A stretch of 60,303 nucleotides of DNA from Russula earlei. Taxonomy: Eukaryota > Basidiomycota > Agaricomycetes > Russulales > Russulaceae. Of this stretch, positions 36,468-45,464 are shown piece by piece. The DNA is taken from the NCBI GenBank assembly GCA_025769875.1, contig JAGFNK010000324.1:1-60303 (forward strand), written 5' to 3'. The first letter of the stretch is position 1, and each line of letters opens with the position of its first letter. A program made the position numbers and the translations under genes. The notes beneath the pieces are model-generated. The model had not been told where the DNA came from, searched no databases, and saw only the letters and a list, made by a program, of their open reading frames with translations.

Positions 36468-38064
36468 ATGAAATATATTCTAACAGGCTTACTCACGGTA
36501 GCCTCCTTAGTGAGCCATGCCCAGGTATGGCAATGGAGTGTGGAAGTGGATAGTGTACTATCAGAAGAAACACAGGCGCATCCCCGCGCCTTTCTATGGA
36601 TCCCGGAGGATTGCAAACAGGTAAGGGGCGTGGTATTCACGCAACACAACATGATAGAAGAAGGGATCCTGGAGAATCCCGTATTCCGTAAAACCATGGC
36701 AGCGTTAGGCTTTGCAGAAGTATGGGTAACACCCTGTATCTCTATAACCTTTGATTTCAATAAAGATGCCGGGGAAGACTTCAATGAGATGATGCAATTG
36801 CTCGCCAATGCCTCCGGCTACCAGGAATTAGCCCATGCACCCGTGATCCCCATGGGGCATTCTGCGCTCGCCAGCTTTCCCTGGAACTTTGCCGCCTGGA
36901 ATCCCGGCAGAACATTGGCCTTGCTCTCTATACATGGAGATGCACCTCAACCAACCTAACAGGCAGTGGCAGGCCCAGCCCCGATTGGGGCAACCGCAAT
37001 ATTGATGGCGTACCTGCCTTGTTTGTAATGGGGGAATATGAATGGCTGGAGCCCGTATTACGCCCGCTTTCGATTATGTAAGTAAACATCCCAATAGCCC
37101 CATCAGTTTGTTTGCCGATGCAGGGCATGGTCACTTTGATTACAGCCAGGCATTGATCAATTATCTCTGCCTGTTCATTACCAAAGCGGCAAAAGCCAGG
37201 CTGCCGGCAACAATGGCAATAGACCATCCAGCCATTTTAAAGCCCATACAGCCCCGGGATGGCTGGCTGATGGATCGTTGGCACAAGGATACGCTACCCT
37301 TCGCCAAAGCGGCCCCTGCGGCCCTGTATAGGGGCATCCGGCGATGGTCCAGTTGGGTATTCGATGAAGAAATGGCCGATGCTACAGAACAGTACTATGC
37401 AGAAGCGCGTGGAAAGATCAACCAGCACATCGGCATCCTGCAAAATGGGGTAGCTGTCGCCCCGCAAAAAACGCATGCCAACTACGCATTGAAGTTTATG
37501 CCCTTAAGTGATGGCATCAGCTTTACCGTAAATGCCTTCTTTGCAGATACATCCCGGTTGCAACCGGTACAGCAACATGCCGCAACACCCATAGTAATCA
37601 ATCGTATATGCGGCCCGGTAAAGAAACTGGATGATACCACCTTCCAGGTAAGTTTCTACCGTATGGGTTTCAATAACCCCAAACGCAGCAATGATATCTG
37701 GTTGCTGGCACACAATGAAGGCGATGCACAATACAAAAGCATCATGCAGCAAATAGACCTGCGCTTTCCCATAGAGAACAAAGCAGGGAAGGAGCAGGTA
37801 ATAGATTTCCCGCCAATCCCTGATCAAGGCCACGATGCCCATAGCTATCCACTCAATGCCGTATCCTCTTTAGGCTTACGGGTACAGTACTATGTACAGG
37901 AAGGCCCTGCAGTGGTGAAGGATAGTAAACTATTGTTTACTAAAATACCGCCACGCTCAAAGTATCCTGTTAAGGTGGTAGTAGTTGCCTGGCAATATGG
38001 GAATGCGAATGAGCCAAAGGTGAAGACGGCGAAGTGGGTGGAGAGGGTGTTTTATGTAAAATAA
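36468..38064 (+). CDS. Alpha/beta-hydrolase-like secreted protein, two frameshifts in this sequence
   Basis: Start at MKYILTGLLTVASLVSHAQ, a signal peptide. The first frame ends at 36959, the middle (NLTGSGRPSPDWGNRNIDGVPALFV onward, about 36950-37063) lies one frame away, and the third part (AFDYVSKHPNSPISLF...) runs to 38064. One missing base near 36949-36952 (AA/CC) and one in the CCC at 37063-37065 reconcile all three. The nucleophile-elbow-like VIPMGHSALASFPW and ADAGHGHFDYS, with a possible catalytic His, suggest an alpha/beta hydrolase fold with esterase potential. The second half (about 37480-38064) has a beta-rich, CBM-like look and no family I recognise. Probably the last gene of the GH29-lyase-GH127 operon. 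Confidence 0.65.
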
Positions 38065-38131
38065 TAAGAAAGCTTAATTGCCAATAGAAGTTGAAGTATG
38101 CTATTGTAAATAGCTCTGTTATAGAGTTGTT

Positions 38132-38139
38132 TATATTTG
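38132..38139 (+). promoter_or_regulatory. -7 box (TATATTTG) at the left edge of the AT-rich island
   Basis: TATATTTG matches TAnnTTTG exactly and lies 29 bases before ATG 38168 of the RusA-like gene. The -33 position shows no good TTTG at standard spacing. It suggests that the island has its own promoter. Confidence 0.4.
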
Positions 38140-38167
38140 TAAGTTGCTGATAAGCCAACCTTACATT

Positions 38168-38922
38168 ATGCGAGTAATTATTGAAATGGAAAATTGTGAC
38201 TTTGAGAACTTCTTTTTACTAGAAGAGAGTGGAGATAGCGTTGTAAAAATTCGATTGGACTTTCCAGTAATTATAAGTCGGCAATCGAGAAAAGAAATCG
38301 TAGATGAGCTTGTTGAATTAATTCATGTTGAACTGAGTAAATTTCAATGGATAATAGTTGGAGATATTTTGTTGACTTTATATGGTATCTAAATGCAGTT
38401 GAAAGACAGGAAACAGATAAGATAGGGGATATAGATAATATCTCAAAGCCGATTCAAGATGCATTGTCTGGTATTAATGGAATTATTATTGATGATTCAC
38501 AAGTCCGTGGCCTTTACACACATTGGTCGTCAAACAATAATAAAACAGAAGACAATGTACTTTATATGACAATTAGATTTAACAATGATTATGTTTTACC
38601 TAAGAAAGATTTGAAGTTTATTCAATACAGCAATGCGACCTGCCTGCCTATTAATATAGATACGGCAAAAAGTGAAGATATAATCGTTGCCAAAATAATT
38701 GTCAAGTCGAGGTTAGAACAAAGAAAGACTGCGAATAGAATAAAAGTGTTAGGTTCCAATATTGATAGATATTTAGTATACTCAGAATATGATTATCATA
38801 GAACTAGACTCAATGGGTTCCCTAGTAGTCGGATTTTAACAATTGATCAATTGAATAACCTTTCCAGAAGTACAGGAATAACATTTAAAAGTCTCCTGGC
38901 TTTCTTTCGTTCAACAACATAG
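38168..38922 (+). CDS. RusA-family-like endodeoxyribonuclease, frameshifted in this sequence
   Basis: Start ATG 38168 (MRVIIEMENCDFENFF). The first frame stops at 38392. The second part continues one frame back (DFIWYLNAVERQETDKIGDIDNIS) to 38922. Breakpoint: the TTTT at 38367-38370, where one more T gives GDIFVDFIWYL. The joined protein has the RusA layout: LDFPVIISRQSR (substrate loop), then GDIDNISKPIQDALSGINGIIIDDSQV, where the DxDN..KP..DAL....DDSQV aspartates form the family's catalytic/metal site. A C-terminal extension of about 130 residues (from LKFIQYSNATCLP) is not part of ordinary RusA. RusA resolves branched DNA; relatives act in phage and mobile elements. AT-rich, unlike the flanks. 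Confidence 0.75.
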
Positions 38923-39084
38923 CTTGCAGATAGTAGCTCTTCGACGTCAAACTAGCATATGCTAAATCATCTGGACTCATATATTCGACAGTCTTAATAA
39001 CACATTTTAACTATCTTGTAGATTAATTGCTTGTATGATACCGGCAATTTTATGAATAAGGGTACTTAACGTTTTTTAATACAG

Positions 39085-41176
39085 ATGAAGAAAAGCTTTT
39101 CAATATCTCCAAGAGTTTTATCACATTTAGGGGAGGACTTAATTAAAAATGAAAGCATTGCATTATTAGAACTTGTAAAAAATGCGTATGATGCTTGCGC
39201 CACAGAGTGTAGGATTGATTTTCATTTTGAAGATGGAGAATTAACCTCTTTATTGATAGAGGATGATGGTTTAGGAATGGACAAAGAATTAATTGATAAT
39301 GTATGGTTAGTTGTTGGAACAGATAATAAATTTAAGAAAGTAGAAGAGAATATCTGTGGAAGAGTTCCTCTTGGAGAAAAAGGAATAGGCAGACTTGGTA
39401 TCCATAAGCTAGGAAACAAAATTCATATTGCCAGCAAAGCAAAAGGGAAGAAAGAAGTAATAGTAAATATTGATTGGGAAAAGTTACAGGATTCAAAAAC
39501 AATTGATGACTTTACAATAGATGTTGATGAAAATGATTCACCTAAAATCGTTACAAAAGGTACTGGTACACAAATAAAGATTGAAAAACTCAAAACTATC
39601 TGGGATCGGCGTGAATTAAGAGAAGTATATAGAAATTTAAACTCTCTGAATAGTCCTTTTTCAAATAAAAATGAATCCTTTCGCGTCAGAGTGACTACAA
39701 ATTCATATTATTTTGAAGGCTTGCCTGATTTTGAAGATATTAAAGATAGTGCCCTTTATTTTGGGCACTGCCTGATGAAGGGGAATAAAATCATTGAGTT
39801 TAATTACCAATTTAAACCGTGGGAAACACTTGATAAGTTAGATAAAGGAAGACAAAAGAAAACCGATGATCTAATTGCCCAAGAGCAGATAATTATTGAT
39901 GAGGACGGAAAGGAAATTGATCTAGACAAATATGGAATAGGTCCAATCGAGTTTGACTTAATCATTTTTGAACTAAGCTCTCATGTTTTCAATTTTGTTA
40001 ATACCGAAAAAACAAGTATAAAGAATTATTTGAGAGATAATGGAGGTGTCCGGGTTTATCGAGATGGAGTAAGGGTTTATGATTATGGAGAAAGCGATAA
40101 TGATTGGCTTGGTCTTGAGCAAAAGAGAATAAGTCGGTTTGCTGGTAAAATCAGTAACAACATGATCATCGGGGCTGCTAATATTTCTAGATCTGAAAGC
40201 TTAGTCTTGAAAGAAAAATCGAATAGAGAAGGTTTTATTCAGAATGATTCTTATTATGCTTTTAGGTCAGCAGTAGATTATGCACTTCAATTAATTGTTA
40301 GGGAAAGAAATGTAGATAGAGAGGTATTAAATGGTCTATACAAACAACAACGAGCAATAGAACCTGTTTTGGCTGATCTTAATGAGCTTATCGGATATGT
40401 TAATGAGAAAGTGGATGAGACAATAGTAAGAGAAGAAATTCTTAAATATTTATATAGGATAAACGACCAGTATGGAGAAGTGAAAGAGATACTTATTAAA
40501 AGTGCAAATGCTGGATTAAACTTAAGTGTTGTTATCCATGAAGTTGAAAAAATAATGAGTTCTCTTTCTGGAGCTATAGAGCGTAATGATAAACGAATGT
40601 CTGTTATTCTCTCGCAGAGACTAGAAAAGATAGTGAAAGGTTATTCTGCTATGATCAAAAATCTGAGATAAGGTTAACGGGTTTATCTGTTCCGGTAAAG
40701 CGACGTTAGACAACTTTGATTTTAGATTTATTGATCATAATATCGAACTAATTAGTAATTATACCACTAATGATTTGCAAGCATATTTGGCAGAATCTGA
40801 GGCTATATCTGTAATCACAAATATTCTTGATAACGCAATATTTTGGCTAAAATTTGCTCGTAAGGAGAACCGTAAAATTTCCGTGTTTTTGACAGACCAA
40901 ATTAAGGTTGCAGGCAAGGCTTACTATTCAATAGTTATTTCTGATAATGGTCCAGGTTTTAATATTCCACCTGAAATTGCAATAAAACCATTTATAACTG
41001 GAAAACCTCATAACATTGGCTCAGGTCTTGGCTTACATGTAGCATCGGAAATGATGCGTGCAATGAATGGTCATTTATTATTTCTAGATAAATATGAAAT
41101 CGATTTACCACAACCTGTTAAGGTCAATCATGTGGATATGGCGATTATTGCGATCTGCTTTCCCCTTACAAAATAA
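39085..41176 (+). CDS. Double-GHKL ATPase / histidine-kinase-like protein, two frameshifts in this sequence
   Basis: About 695 aa once joined. The N-terminal domain is Hsp90/MutL/MORC-like GHKL: NESIALLELVKNAYDAC (N box, Mg ligand), IEDDGLGMD (G1) and GEKGIGRLGIHKLG (G2). A middle domain (about 39800-40250) ends KSNREGFIQNDSYY. A helical stretch with VVIHEVEKIM (a possible H-box His) leads to a second GHKL domain: TNILDNAIFWLKF (N box), ISDNGPGF and GSGLGLHVASEMMRAMNG. Two breaks lie between: at the A5 40657-40661 and at the TT of 40706-40707; one extra base at each joins the frames. Double-GHKL proteins of this kind are uncommon; MORC-like ATPases occur in restriction-type conflict systems (family knowledge). 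Followed 16 bases later by the receiver protein. Confidence 0.75.
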
Positions 41177-41192
41177 CCAAACAAGAGAAAAT

Positions 41193-42588
41193 ATGATTGA
41201 CCAGTTTATAGATAGTGCCTTGATTATAGATGATAACGAAGAAGAAATTAATGATCTCCGTATCTTTTTAGAGCAAAAAGATATATGGGTTAAACATTAT
41301 ACGCCTTCTCAATTGGATCAAATGTCAGGTCCATTTAAACACAGGAAATTAATTTTTCTAGATTTACAGCTTGATGAAGCAAATACAACTATTAATAATA
41401 TTTCCAAGATTCGTCAATATCTTAGAAAATTTATTGGAACTTCCTTTGGTGCATATGGTATTGTATTATGGACCAAACATATTGAGGAAATTAATGAATT
41501 AAGAACTCGCATAGCTCAGGATGTTACTAGGTATACTACGCCGCTGTTTATAATTGGATTGGATAAAACAAAGTATTTGAAAGCTCATAGCTATGCAGAA
41601 GTATTGAATGATCTTGAAGATGGATTAAAGATAAATATATCGTCTCGTTTTTTTCGTTGAATGGGATATACTTGTAGATAAAGCAAAGGATAGTACTATT
41701 TCAAAGATTTTTCAAATAGAACCTGATTATGACAAGCAGGATCAAAATCTTAGGTTTATGCTTTTTCAAATTGCCAAAAACTATACAGGTATTCCAATTG
41801 ATCAAATGCAGGGTCATAACCTAACAAAAGATACTATTAAAGGGTTTTCAGATATGCTTCACTATGAGATTGTTAGCCTTGCGACCCAGGATAACTTTCT
41901 TTTTGATGATGGCAATGAATTTTTTTATCGTCATAATATTGACAACAATAATTATTGTGAATATTCTTCTTCTAATCATCTTTCTGCAAAGCTGGAAGAA
42001 AAAGCGATTAAAAGAAATGGCGCTGCTATGGCAAAAGTTGATTTAAGGAATGCTCCTGGTAAAGATTATGGTAATGCAACTGAAGTCAAGATTATTGAAA
42101 TTTATGCACATATCAATTCACGACTATTAATTGACTCCCACAATTTAAACCAGGCTATTTTAATGCCAGGTAATATATATGAAATACAAAGCGATTCCCC
42201 ATTTAAATTGGAAGCTTCTGACTTGCCGGATAACGCTTTAAATGTATTAATAGAAGTAACTCCACCATGTGATTTCTCTAATAGTAAAAAAGGGAAAATG
42301 TCCAGAATTGTAGCAGGATATATTTGTGACTATTCCATTGAGAACTATAGTAAGATTAAAAGCAAAGGAGATAATTATTACAAAGAAATCTGGCCAGTAT
42401 ATTTCGATGACCAAACCCCTAAATTATTTGCTTTTGATTTTAGATATTTTGGGTCCATTGCTGAAGATGAGCTAAGAGATGCTGGTAAATATCGTCTTAT
42501 TTCAAAAGCAAAGGATAAATTATTTGCTGATATTCTCCAAAAATTAGCATCACACACAGCTAGATTAGGTCTGTCTGTAATTCATTAG
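41193..42588 (+). CDS. Receiver domain protein with unrecognised C-terminal domain, frameshifted in this sequence
   Basis: Start at ATG 41193 (MIDQFIDSALIIDDNEEE). Residues about 1-125 form a receiver-like fold: acidic pair in LIIDDNEEE, putative phosphoacceptor Asp in KLIFLDLQLDE, and Lys in IVLWTKH. The first frame stops at 41660. The rest continues from RFF into VEWDILVDKAKDSTIS, joined by one T fewer in the seven-T run at 41648-41654, and ends at 42588. The C-terminal about 300 residues include LLIDSHNLNQAILMPGNIYEI and LNVLIEVTPPCDFSNSKKGK, a conserved-looking TPxCD block with following Lys/Arg, but I recognise no family. It probably works with the double-GHKL protein as a kinase-response pair or regulatory complex (inference). 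AT-rich like the other island genes. Confidence 0.7.
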
Positions 42589-42992
42589 TTTGGCTAAGAA
42601 GGCTAATATTTTATTAATTCCCAATTCTTCCTTTTGGTATCACTGAAGCTTCTCTTTTAAGCTAGTTTGCAAGTGGCATTCATAGTTCTACAGATGAATT
42701 GCCATGTATGATGCACATAGCCTATATGACAGTATATTACTAGTTATTATCAAACGGCAGCAATACTACTACCAGTCTCCCTCACCCCTCCTTCACCCTT
42801 TCTTTTACTCTTCTTTTGGGTTTTTCCGAACATGAGTAAAACATGAGTAAACCAAAAGGTGTATGCGGGTAATCATACACTGCTTTTATTCGCAGACAAT
42901 CCCTTCCTCTTTCGTCATAACATTGTTTTACGCTCGCAGGGAAGCTGTTTTGCTTTCGTCAGGAAATAGCAGCGCTAACTTACTCAGCATGG
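42589..42992. other. 404-base gene-free junction at the right edge of the island
   Basis: No coding region or RNA is recognisable between the end of the receiver gene and the leftward VOC gene. Composition shifts from AT-rich to that of the flank across it. Apart from the repeat cluster at 42803-42880, I see no integrase gene, tRNA end or clear attachment core. Confidence 0.6.
42803..42880. repeat. Cluster of small direct and inverted repeats
   Basis: Contains TTTTACTC (42803-42810) with its inverse GAGTAAAA (42834-42841), a perfect 11-base tandem ACATGAGTAAA twice (42830-42840, 42841-42851), an imperfect CTTTTGGGTT / AACCAAAAG pairing, and a palindrome GTGTATG-8-CATACAC (42859-42880). It may be a terminator/repeat element or a remnant of an integration site. 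Confidence 0.6.
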
Positions 42993-43361
42993 CTACCCGG
43001 TTAATAGTGCCTTATGCAACGCCTGCCCCACAAACAGCAACGTCTTCGTATGCGGTATAATAATATGAAACTCCCGCATGCCATATTCTCTGTCAAAAGG
43101 AGGCCTTACTTTTATATCGCCCAGCTTGCCTTCAATAGCAACCCACAAAGCATCAATATTATCTACCTCCAGGTAAAATTCCATTTCGCCAATATCTGTA
43201 CCGGCGTTTAAAAAGTGGATCAGGTGATTGTCCTTTTGAACAATCGCATAATTCCCCTCATCCCTTACTATTGTAAAATCAAATAACGAAGTAAAGAAAC
43301 GAACCGTTTCCCTGATGTTGTAAGAGGGAACCATCGGGCTGATAGAAAGTGTTTTGTACAT
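42993..43361 (-). CDS. VOC (glyoxalase-fold) protein
   Basis: 122 aa from MYKTLSISPMVPSYNIRETV (43361); the frame extends upstream to 43445 but through repeat-bearing sequence with no family match. A single VOC domain: VPSYNIRETVRFFTSLFDFTIVRDEGNYAIVQKDNHLIHFLNAG, then EMEFYLEVDNIDALWVAIEGK and REFHIIIPHTKTLLFVGQ. The C-terminal metal-ligand Glu of many glyoxalases is not obvious (HTKTLLFV), so it may be non-catalytic or bind a different ligand. Function unknown. Confidence 0.8.
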   Translation of the reverse strand: MYKTLSISPMVPSYNIRETVRFFTSLFDFTIVRDEGNYAIVQKDNHLIHFLNAGTDIGEMEFYLEVDNIDALWVAIEGKLGDIKVRPPFDREYGMREFHIIIPHTKTLLFVGQALHKALLTG

Positions 43362-43444
43362 ACGTATAAGTATGGTTGGTGTTTTGGAAAAGGGTAGCGA
43401 TACCAGGCGGAGCACCGGGAGCGCTATACAATCCCCCTTCCCCA

Positions 43445-43488
43445 AACGGCAAATGAACGGCTAATGAACGGCAAATGGACGGCAAATG
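43445..43488. repeat. Four tandem 11-bp repeats (AACGGCAAATG)
   Basis: AACGGCAAATG, AACGGCTAATG, AACGGCAAATG, GACGGCAAATG directly in tandem, in the gap between msrA and the VOC gene. The unit length is not a multiple of three and no gene crosses it. Likely a small variable-number tandem repeat. Confidence 0.8.
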
Positions 43489-43524
43489 CTCCTTTGGCAA
43501 CCCTTCTTCCATCGGGCTAGCGTA

Positions 43525-44016
43525 CTACCCCAACTTCCATTCCGGCCTCTCAAAATGACAGGTATACCCATAAGGGTGCTTTTGTAAATAATCCTGGTGC
43601 TCCTCCTCGGCATTCCAGAAATCTGTTGCAGGAACAACCTCTGTTACTATTTTCCCCGGCCACTTCCCCGATGCTTCCATCTCCGCTATCAAAGCTTTGG
43701 CAGTTGCCTGTTGCTGCTCATCCAGGAAGAAAATAGCAGAACGATAAGACAAACCTATATCATTCCCCTGCCTGTTTCTGGTAGTGGGGTCATGTATCTG
43801 GAAGAAGTATTCAAGCAGCTGCCGGTACGACAAACGCGCCGGGTCAAATACAATTTCTATTCCTTCAGCATGCGTGCCATGATTACGGTATGTAGCATTA
43901 CGAACATCACCACCGGTATAGCCTACAACCGTTGAAACAATACCCGGGTAATGCCTGATCAGTTCCTCCACTCCCCAAAAACAACCGCCGGCCAGGATGG
44001 CTTTTTCAGTATCCAT
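43525..44016 (-). CDS. msrA: Peptide-methionine (S)-S-oxide reductase MsrA
   Basis: 163 aa, normal length. The active-site motif [26 protein letters not shown] (catalytic Cys in GCFWG) is followed by [51 protein letters not shown] and [20 protein letters not shown]. All are diagnostic MsrA blocks. It reduces methionine S-sulfoxide in oxidised proteins using thioredoxin. No signal peptide is visible, so it is cytoplasmic. No MsrB domain or resolving-Cys tail extension is present. Stand-alone gene divergent from the hydrolase at 44129. Confidence 0.95.
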   Translation of the reverse strand: MDTEKAILAGGCFWGVEELIRHYPGIVSTVVGYTGGDVRNATYRNHGTHAEGIEIVFDPARLSYRQLLEYFFQIHDPTTRNRQGNDIGLSYRSAIFFLDEQQQATAKALIAEMEASGKWPGKIVTEVVPATDFWNAEEEHQDYLQKHPYGYTCHFERPEWKLG

Positions 44017-44128
44017 ATAGTATATAAATTTTTATTGTTTAAAGGTAGGATGCAATCGTATAAATTGTTTAAATTACATCTCCCCCACAGTAAAGTAATT
44101 CCTTTTAACCACCATAATCAAACATCCA

Positions 44129-44950
44129 ATGAGCAAGATCATAGTAAAAGACGGAACAGAAATTTATTACAAAGATTGGGGTGCAGGACAGCCACTTGTT
44201 TTTCATCATGGATGGCCACTATCAGGCGATGATTGGGATGGACAAATGATGTTCTTCCTGGGGCAAGGGTATAGAGTGATCGCTCATGACCGGCGCGGGC
44301 ACGGACGGTCAGGCCAAACACCCAATGGGCATGATATGGATACCTATGCAGCAGACGTTGCAGAATTGACACAGGCGCTCGATCTCAAAAATGCGATACA
44401 TATTGGTCACTCTACCGGCGGCGGCGAAGTGATCCGTTACGTGGCAAAACATGGCAAAGACCGTGTAGCCAAAGCAGTGCTCATCAGTGCAGTTACACCA
44501 CTCATGGTTAAAACAGGCAACAATCCCGATGGGGTTCCCCTGTCAGTATTCGACGAAATACGCAAAGGAACCGCCACACAGCGTCCACAATACTTCCAGG
44601 ATTTTACCATCCCTTTCTATGGCTACAACAGGGAAGGTGCCAAAGTATCACAAGGTATCCGCGATAATTGGTGGCGCCAGGGTATGATGGGCGGTATCAA
44701 AGCCCATGTAGATTGTATCAAAGCATTTTCAGAAACAGATTTCACGGAAGATTTAAAGAGTGTAGATCTTCCTGTATTAGTGATGCATGGTGAGGACGAC
44801 CAGATCGTTCCGTTTCCCATCTCAGGTGCAAAAGCGGTTAAGCTATTAAAAAATGGCAAGTTGATTTCCTATCCTGGTTTTCCTCATGGAATGCCGGCAA
44901 CCGAAGCCGAAACGATCAATAAAGACCTCCTGGCCTTTATCAAATCATAG
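44129..44950 (+). CDS. Alpha/beta hydrolase, non-heme chloroperoxidase/arylesterase type
   Basis: 273 aa. Catalytic triad context: nucleophile Ser in HIGHSTGGGEV, acid Asp in VMHGEDDQIVPF, His in YPGFPHGMPATEAE. HHGWPLSGDDWDGQ (oxyanion-hole HG) and IAHDRRGHGRSGQ are typical of the cofactor-free haloperoxidase/esterase subgroup. No signal peptide. Such enzymes hydrolyse small esters and show perhydrolase side activity. Neighbouring msrA, an oxidative-stress gene, is divergent; a functional tie is only inference. A strong terminator follows at 44983-45017. Confidence 0.9.
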   Translation: MSKIIVKDGTEIYYKDWGAGQPLVFHHGWPLSGDDWDGQMMFFLGQGYRVIAHDRRGHGRSGQTPNGHDMDTYAADVAELTQALDLKNAIHIGHSTGGGEVIRYVAKHGKDRVAKAVLISAVTPLMVKTGNNPDGVPLSVFDEIRKGTATQRPQYFQDFTIPFYGYNREGAKVSQGIRDNWWRQGMMGGIKAHVDCIKAFSETDFTEDLKSVDLPVLVMHGEDDQIVPFPISGAKAVKLLKNGKLISYPGFPHGMPATEAETINKDLLAFIKS

Positions 44951-44982
44951 AACAATCATTTCATTGATATACTTACTGCGTG

Positions 44983-45017
44983 AAAAAGCTGTCATCGTTT
45001 AGGATGACAGCTTTTTT
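44983..45017 (+). terminator. Rho-independent terminator after the alpha/beta hydrolase
   Basis: Perfect 14-base arms AAAAAGCTGTCATC (44983-44996) and GATGACAGCTTTTT (45003-45016) with a 6-base loop, ending in T6. A-tract and T-tract both flank the GC-containing stem, so it could act in both directions. Classic intrinsic terminator form. Confidence 0.9.
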
Positions 45018-45079
45018 AATGTAATCCAGTAAGGGTGCTTTTTTAAAATTTCGGTCCCCTTCCCAAAAAAAGTCTCAAA

Positions 45080-45087
45080 TAAATTTG
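45080..45087 (+). promoter_or_regulatory. -7 box (TAAATTTG) of the ArsR-SRPBCC operon
   Basis: TAAATTTG matches TAnnTTTG exactly and ends two bases before the first operator palindrome. This places the transcription start inside or beside the operators and the start codon about 57 bases downstream. The -33 element is weak. Confidence 0.55.
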
Positions 45088-45088
45088 C

Positions 45089-45130
45089 GCAACTCAAAAG
45101 TTGCACATAAATTAGCAACTCAAAAGTTGC
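45089..45130. promoter_or_regulatory. Two ArsR operator palindromes GCAACTCAAAAGTTGC
   Basis: The same 16-base palindrome (arms GCAACT / AGTTGC) occurs at 45089-45104 and 45115-45130, with starts 26 bases apart, between the -7 box and the ArsR start codon. Overlap with the likely transcription start fits repression by the ArsR-type product encoded next (inference). Confidence 0.75.
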
Positions 45131-45143
45131 GCGTTTAATAAAA

Positions 45144-45464
45144 ATGAAACCAGATATATTCCAGGCCATAGCCGATCCAACCCGCAGGGCCATCTTGGCT
45201 TTAATTGCCATCCAGGCATTAACGCCTAATGCGATGGCCGAAAAATTTGATATGACCCGGCAGGCGGTATCGAAACACATTAAAGTATTGCATGAATGCG
45301 AATTAATTAAACCTGAGCCTAGCGGCAGGGAGATTTATTATCACTTTAATGCAAAAAAAATGCAGGAATTGGACAATTGGTTAGCCCAATTCAGGCAAAG
45401 CTGGGAAATTCAATTTAATCAACTTGACGAATTATTATCAACCATTAAAGAACAGAAAAAATGA
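45144..45464 (+). CDS. ArsR-type winged-helix repressor (SdpR-like)
   Basis: 106 aa. Winged-helix core: [58 protein letters not shown]. It has no Cys pair of the metal-sensing ArsR/SmtB type, so it is probably not a metal sensor but the SdpR/YdfF-like kind that accompanies SRPBCC proteins. Starts 13 bases after the second palindrome and overlaps the next gene by four bases (ATGA), so the two are translationally coupled. Likely autorepressor of this operon. Confidence 0.9.
   Translation: MKPDIFQAIADPTRRAILALIAIQALTPNAMAEKFDMTRQAVSKHIKVLHECELIKPEPSGREIYYHFNAKKMQELDNWLAQFRQSWEIQFNQLDELLSTIKEQKK

Noticed and set aside
38347..38922. A separate short gene starting at 38347
   Set aside because: It begins in the middle of the RusA-like fold; the two frames together give the family layout, so one broken gene is the better reading.
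40775..41176. A stand-alone HATPase gene
   Set aside because: The preceding 100 bases translate in shifted frames to continuous family-like sequence (LDNFDFRFIDHNIELI), so it is the end of the GHKL gene.
42589..42992. Hidden small gene or tRNA at the island edge
   Set aside because: Short open frames have no start context or family, and no cloverleaf could be traced by eye.
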